Counted from the stretch's first letter, positions 47,295 through 56,606 are shown. The stretch is 64,000 bases of DNA from an uncultured Anaerolineae bacterium (GCA_905479495.1 CAJQMR010000016.1:1-64000); one strand, 5' to 3'. Numbers and translations are program-made. The notes: generated from the letters alone by a model not told the origin.

Positions 47295-48224
47295 ATGTTT
47301 CTTTTTAATTTAGTTGAAAGACGGAAAACTTACTTTATTTTCTCCGGAACGATTATCGGGCTGGGTATTCTGGCCATGGTCTACTCCTTTATCAGCACGG
47401 GATCGCCGTTTTTATTGGGCGTTGATTTTCGTGGTGGGGCCAGGTTTGAGGTGCAGTTTACCGAACCCGTGACGGAAACGGCCGTTGAAGAAGTGTTTAT
47501 TGATGCAGGCATAACGAATCCCAGCATCATTGCCCTGCGGGGGGAAGATCTGCAAAATGCGTGGCAAATCCGCACCGAAACCCTGACCCCAGATGAGGCC
47601 CAGGCCATTGAAAACGCCCTCAACGAACTGGCTCCGCTGGTGCCAAACAGCACCCAGGTGGAAAGCGTTAGCGGTACGGTGGCGGGTGAAGTGACCAGCT
47701 CTGCTTTTATTGCTGTGCTTGTGGCCGGAGCAATTATTTTGGTTTATATCATGGTGGTGTTCCGCCAGGTGCCGAATCCGTTTCGTTATGGGGCCTGTGC
47801 CGTGGCAGCGATGGCCCATGATCTGTTTGTTATTTTTGGCGTGGCGGCGCTAACGGGCATGTTCCTGGGCTGGGAAGTAGACGCACTCTTTTTAACGGCC
47901 GTTCTCACCGTGGCTGGGTTCTCTTTGCAAGACACGATTGTGGTCTTTGATCGCATTCGGGAAAACATTAACAAACGGCCGTTAGAAAAATACGAGCAAG
48001 TGGTTAATCGGTCCATTCTAGAAACCGTTCACCGTTCTTTGGCGACCCAGCTCAATGCGATGTTTATTATGGTGGCAATTTTGCTGTTTGGTGGCGCCTC
48101 CATCAAGCCCTTTATTGCTATTCTTTTTGTGGGCTTGCTAAGCGGAACATATAGCTCGATTTTTACGGCCGTTCCCCTGTTGGTAGCCTGGGAAAAGAAC
48201 GAAATTCCCTTCTTAAAAGCGTAG
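47295..48224 (+). CDS. secF: Protein translocase subunit SecF
   Basis: A 309-residue partner of SecD. It contains the SecF start FLLGVDFRGGARFEVQF, a short periplasmic region, and the helical block with FSLQDTIVVFDRIRENI, the conserved DTIVVFDR region. Length is normal. No promoter is clear in the 29 bases after the terminator, so expression probably relies on read-through. The lipoprotein gene follows after 4 bases. Confidence 0.96.
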   Translation: MFLFNLVERRKTYFIFSGTIIGLGILAMVYSFISTGSPFLLGVDFRGGARFEVQFTEPVTETAVEEVFIDAGITNPSIIALRGEDLQNAWQIRTETLTPDEAQAIENALNELAPLVPNSTQVESVSGTVAGEVTSSAFIAVLVAGAIILVYIMVVFRQVPNPFRYGACAVAAMAHDLFVIFGVAALTGMFLGWEVDALFLTAVLTVAGFSLQDTIVVFDRIRENINKRPLEKYEQVVNRSILETVHRSLATQLNAMFIMVAILLFGGASIKPFIAILFVGLLSGTYSSIFTAVPLLVAWEKNEIPFLKA

Positions 48225-48228
48225 GCCT

Positions 48229-49599
48229 GTGCGTAACCTTTGGCTGATATTTCTTCTTATTGCTGCTGGCTTTTTGGCTGCTTGTGCCGATAAGCCAGCA
48301 GCCCAAACGCCTCTGGCGGAACTGCCTGTCCCTACCTCGCCCGTCATTCCGCCAACGTATACTCCCGGACCGGCCGACAGCCAGTTTAACGCCATTCCCG
48401 TTGTGACAGTAACGCAAGCGCCGCTGCCCACTGAAGAGACCAGTACGCCTATTCCCTTTGGTGCCGATGTCGTAGAATTGCGGCTCACCATTCCTAATCT
48501 AGGCTATGATCGCCGTTTGCAGGGCAGCGTCAGCAGCCAAATTATTTTAGTTGATGAAAGCAATGGTTTTTCTGTGCAGCGAGATAACCAGGCCAGTACG
48601 CTGCTTGATTTGCAGCAGGTGCTGCCGGAGCTGGTTTTGGAACCTGTGCCTGAGGGTTGTGATAGCTGTGTGCAAATTACCTACAATTTGCCATTTTCCG
48701 GGGTAGCGGGAGAAGGCTGGCTGCGTGACGCCGTGCTGTTGGCCAGCCTGGAGAACTATTTTACGATTACGCTTGGCCCTCATTTTCCGCCTGGAGCGTC
48801 GATTGGGCTGCGCCGCAGTGCCTCGCCATATGCGCCGGCCCATTCATTGGCTGTGATGCCAGACGGCCGTTTGTACCGCTGGCTGGCGAATGAAGGGCAA
48901 ACTGCCCCGGTGGGGACAGCTTCCCTGGCCCTTTTGGCCGCTTATGAACAATTGGACCCCCAGGCGTTGGCCCAGCAATATGCGGCACCTTGCCCCGGTT
49001 CAGCCCTGGAAACGTTGCTGTTGGCAGGCCGCGACGAGGAACGGCTGATTGCCCTGGTTTGCCCGGAATTTTCTCTTTCAGCTGATTTGCAGCCGCTTTA
49101 CGTGGCGCTGGATGCCGCTTTTGATGAACTTTTGCTTAACAGCGAGTCTGTTTTGCCTCGCCCCCCGGCGGCTTTTCCGCTGGATGCCGTGCTGGATTAT
49201 CAGCGGGTAGATGGGGCGCAATTGACGATTTTTATGGATGATACGGCCGTTGTCAGCAGCCGCAGCACCTTGCCCATCACCACTACGTTGGGCAGCAGTC
49301 AGGTCATCAGCCTGACAAATGGCCTGTTGGCCAGCGGCAGCCTGCGCACGGGCCTGACGACCTTTTTAGATTCAGAAAATGATGGCACAGCGACCGCGAC
49401 GCCTAGTGCCCCTCGCTCGGTTTTGCTGGTGCGGGGACCTGATGGCGTTTATGATGCGCAATGGTTCAATACCTCAGACGTGGCTGTGTTAGCCGAGCTG
49501 AATGCCCTGCTGGACCAGATTTTGTCGCTGGATACGGCCGTTCCCCCCACAACTGCTGAACCTGAAGCAACCCCCTCTGCTACACCTACCGATGAATAA
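48229..49599 (+). CDS. Predicted lipoprotein of unknown function
   Basis: A 456-residue exported protein starting at a GTG 4 bases after secF. The N-terminus NLWLIFLLIAAGFLAAC is a lipoprotein signal with a lipobox ending in Cys19, so the mature protein is probably lipid-anchored outside. A Pro/Thr-rich linker follows. The body has no domain I recognise; a section near 305-400 (LDYQRVDGAQLTIFMDD) is vaguely GerMN-like. The C-terminus is again rich in Pro, Thr, Ala and Glu, typical of a wall-spanning tail. Tight spacing suggests co-translation with secF. Confidence 0.78.
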   Translation: MRNLWLIFLLIAAGFLAACADKPAAQTPLAELPVPTSPVIPPTYTPGPADSQFNAIPVVTVTQAPLPTEETSTPIPFGADVVELRLTIPNLGYDRRLQGSVSSQIILVDESNGFSVQRDNQASTLLDLQQVLPELVLEPVPEGCDSCVQITYNLPFSGVAGEGWLRDAVLLASLENYFTITLGPHFPPGASIGLRRSASPYAPAHSLAVMPDGRLYRWLANEGQTAPVGTASLALLAAYEQLDPQALAQQYAAPCPGSALETLLLAGRDEERLIALVCPEFSLSADLQPLYVALDAAFDELLLNSESVLPRPPAAFPLDAVLDYQRVDGAQLTIFMDDTAVVSSRSTLPITTTLGSSQVISLTNGLLASGSLRTGLTTFLDSENDGTATATPSAPRSVLLVRGPDGVYDAQWFNTSDVAVLAELNALLDQILSLDTAVPPTTAEPEATPSATPTDE

Positions 49600-49616
49600 G
49601 ATTGGAGCCAAATATT

Positions 49617-50591
49617 ATGCTTGCCTTGCAGTATTCAAATGGCCAGCTCACTCTTCATAAGAATTATCCCAAACCCATTCCTGAACCGGATGAAGCATTG
49701 GTACGCGTTACGTTAGCGGGCATCTGTTCAACCGATCTGGAAATAGTTAAAGGATACGTGCCAGATTTTGCTGGTGTGTTAGGTCATGAATTTGTGGGTG
49801 TGGTTGAGGCTGCAGAAGAAGAAAGCTGGATAGGGAAGCGGGTGGTGAGCAGCATCAATATTGGCTGCCAAACCTGCCAGGCCTGCCAAAAACAAGGCCC
49901 AGAACATTGTTTAAACCGTCAAGTCCTCGGTATTCATCATCGAGATGGCGTATTTGCTGAATATGTTGCGGTGCCTCTGCGTAACTTGCACCTTGTTCCA
50001 GACAATGTGCCCGATGAGCGAGCAGTATTTACTGAGCCATTGGCGGCTGCCTTGCGTATTCAAGAGCAGGTAGCCATACGGCCGTCGGCAGAAACGGCCG
50101 TTATTGGCCCCGGCCGTCTTGGTCTGTTAGTCGCCCAGGTTTTGCGAAACGCAGGTGTCGATGTGACAATTTTGGGACGACGCAATAGCTCGTTGACTTT
50201 GCCCAACGCCTGGCGGTTGTCCACTGGTCTTGTCACTGATTTTCCTGAATCCAGCTTTGATTTTGTGGTAGAGACGACCGGGAATAACGATGGGTTTGTG
50301 GAAGCGCTGCGCCTGGTACGGCCGTTGGGCACCCTTATCCTCAAAAGCACCTTCGCTGGTAACAGCCAACTGGACCTCACCAAAGTGATTGTGAGTGAAA
50401 TTAATGTGCGTGGGTCTCGCTGCGGGCCATTTGCCCCAGCATTACGGTTGTTAGCCCAGAATACCATCCAAACAGACAAGATGATTATGGCCGAATATTT
50501 ATTGCCCGACGCCCTGGCTGCTTTTCAGAAAGCGGCACAGCCTGGCGTGCTGAAAGTTTTACTACGGCCAACCCCTCCGCAAACTTTGTAA
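49617..50591 (+). CDS. Zinc-dependent medium-chain alcohol/polyol dehydrogenase
   Basis: About 324 residues of the MDR superfamily. Catalytic zinc ligands are visible: Cys in GICSTDLE and GHEFVG His-Glu. The structural zinc cysteines lie in GCQTCQACQKQGPEHC. A Rossmann segment, AVIGPGRLGLLVAQVL, binds NAD(P). Overall it resembles sorbitol/threonine dehydrogenases with a shortened C-terminus. I start it at the ATG at 49617 with GGAG upstream, rather than the TTG at 49602. Substrate unknown. It lies 17 bases after the lipoprotein gene. Confidence 0.9.
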   Translation: MLALQYSNGQLTLHKNYPKPIPEPDEALVRVTLAGICSTDLEIVKGYVPDFAGVLGHEFVGVVEAAEEESWIGKRVVSSINIGCQTCQACQKQGPEHCLNRQVLGIHHRDGVFAEYVAVPLRNLHLVPDNVPDERAVFTEPLAAALRIQEQVAIRPSAETAVIGPGRLGLLVAQVLRNAGVDVTILGRRNSSLTLPNAWRLSTGLVTDFPESSFDFVVETTGNNDGFVEALRLVRPLGTLILKSTFAGNSQLDLTKVIVSEINVRGSRCGPFAPALRLLAQNTIQTDKMIMAEYLLPDALAAFQKAAQPGVLKVLLRPTPPQTL

Positions 50592-50621
50592 ACTATTTCC
50601 TTTTTTTTGCCTTAGGCCAGC

Positions 50622-50649
50622 TTGACAGGGTCCAATCATGGGTTAAAAT
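50622..50649 (+). promoter_or_regulatory. Promoter of the Cas4-like gene, nearly leaderless
   Basis: TTGACA (50622-50627), 16 bases, TAAAAT (50644-50649). The ATG at 50658 lies only 8 bases past the -10 box, so transcription would start at or just before the start codon. No Shine-Dalgarno sequence is present, consistent with leaderless translation. Confidence 0.7.
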
Positions 50650-50657
50650 TAGAACAT

Positions 50658-50897
50658 ATGAGCGATCAATGGATTCGGGCAAGTGAAATAGGTGATTATT
50701 TATATTGTCGGCGCAGCTGGTGGTTAAAACGCAGCCGGGGCATTGCCTCGCAAAATGTGCGCGAACTGGCGCGTGGCGCTCAGCATCATCAGCAGCATGG
50801 TCAACTGGTGCAGCAGTCGGTTTGGCTGCGCCGAGCGGCTTATCTGCTTATTTTTGTGGTTGTGGCCCTGGTAACGTATTCGTTGGTAGGCGGTTAG
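50658..50897 (+). CDS. Membrane Cas4-like protein, N-terminal part (before in-frame TAG)
   Basis: 79 residues beginning MSDQWIRASEIGDYLYCRRSWWL. The Tyr-Cys-Arg-Arg-Ser-Trp motif is the N-terminal cysteine region of Cas4/DUF83-type PD-(D/E)XK nucleases. A hydrophobic helix (AAYLLIFVVVALVTYSLVGG) ends the part. The stop is a TAG in the same frame as the following gene, with just GCA GAA between stop and the next ATG. The two parts together would make one protein of about 260 residues with two membrane helices. See the partner at 50904. Confidence 0.7.
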   Translation: MSDQWIRASEIGDYLYCRRSWWLKRSRGIASQNVRELARGAQHHQQHGQLVQQSVWLRRAAYLLIFVVVALVTYSLVGG

Positions 50898-50903
50898 GCA
50901 GAA

Positions 50904-51440
50904 ATGATCTGGGGTGGCTACGCATTAGGGATAGGCTTTGTGCTTTTGGCGGTGGCACTGCTGCTGTGGTGGCGCAGCGGGGTGCTGGCGGAACAAACTG
51001 GGCTGCCAGACGGCCGTATCCTTTACACCGATGCGGGCAGCGCCTGGATGACAAACGATGAAGCACTGTACGATCCCCATTTGCGCCTGGTGGGCAAGCC
51101 GGACTATTTAGTAGAAGAAAGTGATGGCATGGTTGTGCCGGTCGAAATCAAGTCGGGCCGGGCGCCCACAGAGCCGTGGGAGAGTCATCTGTATCAATTG
51201 GCGGCTTATTGTTGGCTGGTGGAACGAGAATATGGGATACGGCCGTCTCACGGCATCATCCAGTACAAAGATCGCGCCTTCGCTGTGGACTACACCGACG
51301 AGCTGCGCGAGGATTTTCTCGATTTACTCACCGAAATGCGTGAAGATATGTACGAAGTGGAAGTTGACCGCGATCACAACGACTGGAACCGCTGTGCCCG
51401 CTGTGGTGTGGCCTATGCTTGTACCCAACGCTTAGGCTAA
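50904..51440 (+). CDS. Membrane Cas4-like PD-(D/E)XK nuclease, C-terminal part
   Basis: 178 residues. An initial hydrophobic helix is followed by the nuclease core: GKPDYLVEESDG and VPVEIKSGRAP supply the Asp and Glu-x-Lys catalytic motif, and HLYQLAAYCWLVE is the following conserved helix. The C-terminus has CARCGVAYAC, the Cys cluster that with the upstream cysteine would hold an iron-sulfur cluster. There are no CRISPR repeats or other cas genes in the window, so this is a stand-alone Cas4/Dna2-like nuclease. Whether it works as two subunits, by TAG read-through, or is a decayed gene cannot be settled from sequence. Confidence 0.8.
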   Translation: MIWGGYALGIGFVLLAVALLLWWRSGVLAEQTGLPDGRILYTDAGSAWMTNDEALYDPHLRLVGKPDYLVEESDGMVVPVEIKSGRAPTEPWESHLYQLAAYCWLVEREYGIRPSHGIIQYKDRAFAVDYTDELREDFLDLLTEMREDMYEVEVDRDHNDWNRCARCGVAYACTQRLG

Positions 51441-51612
51441 TAAAAGCATTTCTTATGAAGCCAAAATCCCCAAAAGTTAGCCCCCAATCAACAAACTACA
51501 AAATCCCCTTGATGCCGCTATAATAGACGCCATTCAAAAAACCATTTTGCCAGAAGACCCAGTGCAAAGTTGTAAGTCTGCGTCCTCTGTGTGAATTCGT
51601 TGGGAGGCAAGT

Positions 51613-52878
51613 TTGACAGAAATACAACGCGCCAAAGGTATGCAAGATGTTCTGCCCGAAGATCGGCGCTATTGGGATTTGATCATCAACAAGGCGACGG
51701 AGCTGGCCCGCCTATACGGCTTCCAGCGTATTGACCTGCCCATCCTGGAGTACACAGAGCTGTACCAACGGGGTGTGGGTGAAGCGTCTGACTTCTTTGT
51801 GCAGAAAGAGATGTACACGCTGGAAGAGTCTGAAGGCGTGACCGTTACCATGCGGCCGGAGTTTACGGCCGGCTTCATGCGGGCTTACATTCAAAATGGG
51901 ATGAGCAGCTGGCCGCAACCGGTGAAATTGTACACCATTGGCCCCGCGTTCCGGCGGGAGCGGCAGCAAGCCGGGCGCTATCGCCAACACAGCCAGTTCA
52001 ACTGCGAAATCTTGGGCGAAACCGACCCTGCGGCTGATGTAGAGGTAATGCTGCTGGCCATGAATTTGTATCGTGCCTTAGGTTATCAAGGCTTGACCTT
52101 CCAATTAAACAGCACGGGTTGCCCGGTTTGTAAACCTGCTTATGTGGAAAAGCTGACGGCGTATCTTGAGCAGCACATGGACAAGCTGGCCGATATTGAC
52201 AAGGAGCGTATTCAGCGTAATCCGCTGCGGGTATTAGACAGCAAAGAGCCAGGTATGGATGAGCTGTTGGCTGACGCGCCGCACATCATCGACCATCTAT
52301 GTGACGATTGCGAAACGCACTTTGCTGATTTGCGTGGTTTGTTAGACGCTTTAGACCAAAGCTACAGCATCAATTTCCGGCTGGTGCGCGGCATTGATTA
52401 TTACACCAAGACCGTGTTTGAGGTGTGGGCTGAGGGCATTGGGGCGCAAGCGGCCGTTTGCGGTGGTGGTCGTTATGATGGCCTGGCAGAAGATATTGGT
52501 GGCCCCGCAACACCTGGGGTTGGTTTTGGTAGCGGCATCGAGCGTATTGTGCTGGGCATGCAGGAAGCGGGCCTGGAACCACCTGCCCCAGAGCAGCCCA
52601 CGGTGTTGGTGGCCCATTTTGGTGGCGCAACAAAGGCAGCGGCCGTTCAGCTGGCCTTTCAACTGCGGGCGGCGGGTATTGGAACCCGGCTGGCCTTTGC
52701 CCGCAATCGACGCAGCATGAAGAGCCAGATGCGTGAGGCCAACAAGCACGACATTCAAACAGTGCTTATTTTGGGTGATTCTGAACTGGAAGAGCAGGCC
52801 GTGATGGTACGGCCGTTAGACGGCGGCGAACAAACTCTGGTCAAACTTACGGATATTGTTGCTCACCTGAAAAAATAA
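51613..52878 (+). CDS. hisS: Histidyl-tRNA synthetase
   Basis: A 421-residue class II synthetase attaching histidine to its tRNA. It contains KGMQDVLPEDRRYW, motif 2 (FRRERQQAGRYRQHSQFNCE), the histidine-specific RGIDYYTKTVFEVW and the motif 3 region GVGFGSGIERIVLGMQ, with a C-terminal anticodon-binding domain. The start is a TTG at 51613, supported by GGAGG 5 bases upstream. A TATAAT box at 51519-51524 may be its -10, although I see no good -35. The nadK gene begins immediately after its stop. Confidence 0.96.
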   Translation: MTEIQRAKGMQDVLPEDRRYWDLIINKATELARLYGFQRIDLPILEYTELYQRGVGEASDFFVQKEMYTLEESEGVTVTMRPEFTAGFMRAYIQNGMSSWPQPVKLYTIGPAFRRERQQAGRYRQHSQFNCEILGETDPAADVEVMLLAMNLYRALGYQGLTFQLNSTGCPVCKPAYVEKLTAYLEQHMDKLADIDKERIQRNPLRVLDSKEPGMDELLADAPHIIDHLCDDCETHFADLRGLLDALDQSYSINFRLVRGIDYYTKTVFEVWAEGIGAQAAVCGGGRYDGLAEDIGGPATPGVGFGSGIERIVLGMQEAGLEPPAPEQPTVLVAHFGGATKAAAVQLAFQLRAAGIGTRLAFARNRRSMKSQMREANKHDIQTVLILGDSELEEQAVMVRPLDGGEQTLVKLTDIVAHLKK

Positions 52879-53709
52879 ATGAATCGTATTGGTGTTCTTT
52901 ACCACCCAAAGGTGACTGAATCGCATCCGCTGGCTACCGAAATTGAAGCGTGGTTGGCTCAGCGGCAGATCGCAACCTGGCAAGCGTCCTCCTACGATGA
53001 TGAACGATTGGCCCAAATGGTGGGCGGCAGTGATTTGTTGGTCGTGTTGGGCGGGGATGGCTCTTTGCTGCGGGCGGCTAGCTTTTCCTCAAAATGCGAT
53101 ATTCCCATTTTTGGCATCAATCTGGGTCGGGTGGGTTTTCTAAGTGAGGCCCAGCCCGATAACTGGCCAGAAAAGTTGGCGCGCGTTTTGTCAGGGGAAT
53201 TTTGGACGGAAAATCGGCTGATGTTGTCGGCACGGATTCGGCGCAACGGCCGTATCCTGCATACCTTTTCCGTGCTTAACGATGTCGTCGTGGGGCGAGG
53301 TCGGCAGGCACGGGTGGTGCGCTTTCAACTGCATGTAGATGGTGATCTGGTGACCAACTATACGGCCGATGCCCTCATCGTGGCCACGCCGACTGGTTCA
53401 ACCGCTTACTCAATGGCGTCTGGTGGCCCTTTGCTGCCACCGCAGCTGCCCAACTTTGTCGTGGTGCCCGTTGCGCCACACCTGACCTTTGATCGCGCCA
53501 TTATTTTTCACGAACAGGCTGAAATTGCCATCACGGTGCATATGGATCATCGAGCTTACCTGACACCAGATGGCACCGACGGTATCTTGCTGGAAGATGA
53601 AGATGTGGTGTTGGTGACCAAAGCGGAAGAAAGTTGTAAATTTGCTCGTGTAGAGAGTTCCGGCTATTTTTACCGGCGGTTGATGGGACGGCTGGGTTAT
53701 TCAAGATAG
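52879..53709 (+). CDS. nadK: NAD kinase
   Basis: A 276-residue ATP-NAD kinase that makes NADP. Diagnostic motifs: LVVLGGDGSLLRAA (GGDG), FGINLGRVGFLSE and DALIVATPTGSTAYSMASGGP. The length is normal. The ATG immediately follows the hisS stop, indicating translational coupling. The TPR/B-box gene follows after 10 bases. Confidence 0.96.
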   Translation: MNRIGVLYHPKVTESHPLATEIEAWLAQRQIATWQASSYDDERLAQMVGGSDLLVVLGGDGSLLRAASFSSKCDIPIFGINLGRVGFLSEAQPDNWPEKLARVLSGEFWTENRLMLSARIRRNGRILHTFSVLNDVVVGRGRQARVVRFQLHVDGDLVTNYTADALIVATPTGSTAYSMASGGPLLPPQLPNFVVVPVAPHLTFDRAIIFHEQAEIAITVHMDHRAYLTPDGTDGILLEDEDVVLVTKAEESCKFARVESSGYFYRRLMGRLGYSR

Positions 53710-53719
53710 GAAAATTGTT

Positions 53720-54610
53720 ATGGATGTACAAGATCCCCGAATGCGTTCCTTGCTGCGGCAAGCTAACAAAGTGGCTGATTCAGGCAAGCGAGCAGCGGCG
53801 GAGCAGCTATATCGGCAGCTGCTAGAGGAAGATTCTGAGGTGGCCGAGGCGTGGTTTGGTCTGGGGCAGGTGCTTAATGATGCCACCGAACAAAAAGCAG
53901 CTTATCAAAAGGCGCTTGCCCTCAATCCAGAATATGCAGAGGCAGTCCGCGCCTTGGCAGAACTGCGTGGGGAGCCGGTGCCAGCGTGGGCCGAAGCGGC
54001 CATCGTGGAGGAAGAGGAAGAAGAGCCAGAAGTTGAAACGGCCGTTCCCCCACAAAAATCAAGCGTGCATGAACATACGGCCGTATCCGTCGCCGATGAA
54101 GAAGTCTATGAATTTGTTTGTTATCGGCATCCGAACCGGCCCACTTCGCTGCGCTGCTACAACTGCGGCAAGCCCATTTGCAGTAGCTGTGCCATCAAAA
54201 CACCAGTGGGTTATAGCTGCCCCGACTGCATCCGCGAAAAAGAGGACGTTTTTTTTACTGCCAAACCGACCGATTACATTATCGCGCCAGTCATTGGTCT
54301 GGTTTTAAGCCTGGTCGCCGGGTATCTTGTTTCTCGCTTCACATTGGGTGGCGGCTTTTTTACATACATCATCATGTTTTTTGTGGGCGGTATTGCCGGA
54401 CGGTTTATCGGCCAGCTGAGTAAGCAGGCGATTGGCCGTCGTCGCGGACGATATTTGCCGCAGGTGATGGTGTCTATGCTAATTTTAGGGACGGCTATCT
54501 GGATATTACCCTATCTTTTAGTGGGTGGCTTTGGCTCGCTCATTATTTTTCTTGGCCCCGGCATTTTTCTATTTGTTGCCGGGGGCGCACTTTATTCTTA
54601 TATGAAATAG
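53720..54610 (+). CDS. TPR - B-box zinc finger - membrane protein, function unknown
   Basis: 296 residues. Residues 5-85 form about two tetratricopeptide repeats (AEQLYRQLLEEDSEVAEAWFGLG). An acidic stretch follows, then a B-box-type zinc motif at about 133-172: CYRHPNRPTSLRCYNCGKPICSSCA and CPDC, with His and Cys ligands intact. The C-terminal 110 residues contain three or four membrane helices. Proteins joining a B-box and membrane helices are common in Chloroflexota and some other bacteria but have no established role. It is co-oriented with hisS and nadK. Confidence 0.8.
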   Translation: MDVQDPRMRSLLRQANKVADSGKRAAAEQLYRQLLEEDSEVAEAWFGLGQVLNDATEQKAAYQKALALNPEYAEAVRALAELRGEPVPAWAEAAIVEEEEEEPEVETAVPPQKSSVHEHTAVSVADEEVYEFVCYRHPNRPTSLRCYNCGKPICSSCAIKTPVGYSCPDCIREKEDVFFTAKPTDYIIAPVIGLVLSLVAGYLVSRFTLGGGFFTYIIMFFVGGIAGRFIGQLSKQAIGRRRGRYLPQVMVSMLILGTAIWILPYLLVGGFGSLIIFLGPGIFLFVAGGALYSYMK

Positions 54611-54739
54611 ACGAGTGGGAAGTGAAAAGTGATAAGTAAAAAGTGATAAGTAAAAAGTGAGAAGGGGAGCAATAGTTAACCTGCAGCCTGCAACTTTTCA
54701 CTTGCCACTCGCAAACTTGCCCACTCGCAAACGAAACCT
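54611..54739. repeat. Short-repeat cluster between the TPR/B-box gene and recN
   Basis: Near-tandem units of AAGTGATAAGTAAAA at 54616 to 54660 are followed by CTGCAACTTTTCACTTGCCACTCGC text at 54681 to 54733. The first resembles the TTTTCACTT repeats at 22960 and 39240; the second resembles the in-gene insertion at 29164. I see no gene here. Confidence 0.65.
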
Positions 54740-56488
54740 ATGCTAACAGAGATTTACATTCGCGATTTTGCTATTATCGATGAGCTGCGCATGCAGTTTC
54801 ACAATGGGTTTAACGTGCTGACTGGTGAAACAGGTGCCGGTAAATCGATTATTTTAGATGCCATGATGTTGATGCTGGGGGGACGGGCTGACACCACGTT
54901 TGTGCGGTCCGGAGCCAGTGAAGCCTATGTGGAGGCGACCTTTACCCTCTCTGAGTCGTTGAAACAGCTCCTGGCACCCATTTTGGAAGCAGAAGGATTG
55001 GATGAGGAACATGAGGATGATGTGTTGTTGTCCCGCGAGCTGCGGCTGAACGGCCGTAACATTTGTCGGGTCAACGGCCGTACCGTCAACCTCTCCGTTT
55101 TGCGCGATGTAGCCGAACCGCTGATAGACATTCACGGTCAGGGTGAGCACCTTTCCCTGTTGCATCCCCGTTCCCATTTGCCGCTGCTCGATTCCTACGC
55201 TGGGGTGCAGGCTGAACGGACGGCACTCGGCAAAGAAATTGCAGCCCTGCAGGAAATCCAGCACGAGCTGGCCGATCTACGCCAAAATGAACGCATCCTG
55301 GCCCAGCGTGCCGACATGCTGCGTTTCCAAATCGAGGAAATTGATGCGGCCCGTCTGGATGAGGGCGAAGAAGAAGAACTGCGTGCCGAGCGCACCCGGC
55401 TGGCCAACTCTGAGCAGCTCATGCGCTCCGCTTCAGAGGCGGTTAACCTGCTCACTGGCATGGATGATGAAACGCAAGCCGTCGCCGACATGCTGGGGCA
55501 GGTCGAACGATCGCTGGTTCAGCTTACCCGTTACGACGAAACACAAGGCCCGCTGTTGGAGCGGCTGCAAGGGCTTATCTACCAGCTCACCGAAGTTTCG
55601 TCGGAGCTGCAAAGCTATTTAGACGAAGTGGAATACAATCCCAAACGGCTCGATTTTGTGGAGGAGCGGCTGGAGCTGATTAACCAACTCAAACGGAAAT
55701 ACGGCGAAAATATCGGCACCATTTTGGCGCTGCGCGACCGGGCGAAAACGGAGTTGGCCCGCATCGACAACAGCGAGGTCCGCACGACGGAGCTGGTTCA
55801 GGCAGAAGAAACATATTTGCGCCGTTGTGGCGACATGGCCCTGGCTCTCTCTAAAAAGCGCAAGGCAGCGGCAGCGAAGTTGGCAACGGCCGTTGTGACC
55901 CAGCTCGTGGATTTGCAGATGGATGGGGCCAAGTTTGAGGTACAGTTCGAAACCACAGCGCAGGCAGATGGCTTATACGTCGAAGGTGAGCGTCTGGCCT
56001 TCGACAAAACTGGCTTTGACCAGGCGGAATTTTTTATTTCCACCAATCCGGGCGAGCCGCTCAAGCCCATGGCCAAGGTTGCCAGCGGCGGTGAAACAGC
56101 GCGGCTCATGCTGGCGCTCAAAACAGCGCTGGCCCAGGTGGACAAAACGCCCACGCTCATTTTCGACGAAATCGATCAGGGCATTGGTGGTCGCGTAGGG
56201 GACGTGGTGGGGCGCAAATTGTGGGGCCTTACGACCGTTGCTGATCATCAAGTTATTGTCGTCACCCATTTACCGCAACTGGCGGGCTACGGCGATACGC
56301 ATTTCCACGTGAGCAAAGCCCAGGCCGACGGTGGCCGCACCACGACTCGCATCAAAACGCTGGAGGGCGACGGCCGTATTCAGGAACTCGCCGCCATGTT
56401 AGGCACCCAGGGTGAACACGCCGTCGGCGGTGCAGAATCAATTCTGGCAGTGGCTAACGGAACAAAAACGGCCGTAAAAAGTAAGTGA
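54740..56488 (+). CDS. recN: DNA repair protein RecN
   Basis: A 582-residue SMC-like ATPase acting in double-strand break repair. Walker A is GETGAGKSIILD near the N-terminus, and the central region is coiled coil. The C-terminal ABC signature lies in KVASGGETARLMLALK and Walker B in TLIFDEIDQGIGG. Length and motif order fit the family. It ends before a strong bidirectional hairpin facing the protease gene. Confidence 0.96.
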   Translation: MLTEIYIRDFAIIDELRMQFHNGFNVLTGETGAGKSIILDAMMLMLGGRADTTFVRSGASEAYVEATFTLSESLKQLLAPILEAEGLDEEHEDDVLLSRELRLNGRNICRVNGRTVNLSVLRDVAEPLIDIHGQGEHLSLLHPRSHLPLLDSYAGVQAERTALGKEIAALQEIQHELADLRQNERILAQRADMLRFQIEEIDAARLDEGEEEELRAERTRLANSEQLMRSASEAVNLLTGMDDETQAVADMLGQVERSLVQLTRYDETQGPLLERLQGLIYQLTEVSSELQSYLDEVEYNPKRLDFVEERLELINQLKRKYGENIGTILALRDRAKTELARIDNSEVRTTELVQAEETYLRRCGDMALALSKKRKAAAAKLATAVVTQLVDLQMDGAKFEVQFETTAQADGLYVEGERLAFDKTGFDQAEFFISTNPGEPLKPMAKVASGGETARLMLALKTALAQVDKTPTLIFDEIDQGIGGRVGDVVGRKLWGLTTVADHQVIVVTHLPQLAGYGDTHFHVSKAQADGGRTTTRIKTLEGDGRIQELAAMLGTQGEHAVGGAESILAVANGTKTAVKSK

Positions 56489-56543
56489 TTTTGTCATGGA
56501 GTAATTGGCTGTGGCTGGCTGATTGTTCTTTATGTGGTATAGA

Positions 56544-56589
56544 AAATCTCCCGCAGGGATTGCTTTTAAGGGCAGCCTGCGGGAGATTT
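56544..56589. terminator. Bidirectional terminator between recN and the processing protease
   Basis: AAATCTCCCGCAGG (56544-56557) pairs perfectly with CCTGCGGGAGATTT (56576-56589), a 14-bp stem with an 18-base loop and A/T-rich ends on both sides. It lies between two converging genes and can serve both. Confidence 0.88.
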
Positions 56590-56606
56590 GATCTTAGGGG
56601 AGATGA

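Noticed and set aside
50658..51440. CRISPR-Cas locus suggested by the Cas4-like gene
   Set aside because: No repeat-spacer array and no other cas gene is present anywhere in the window.
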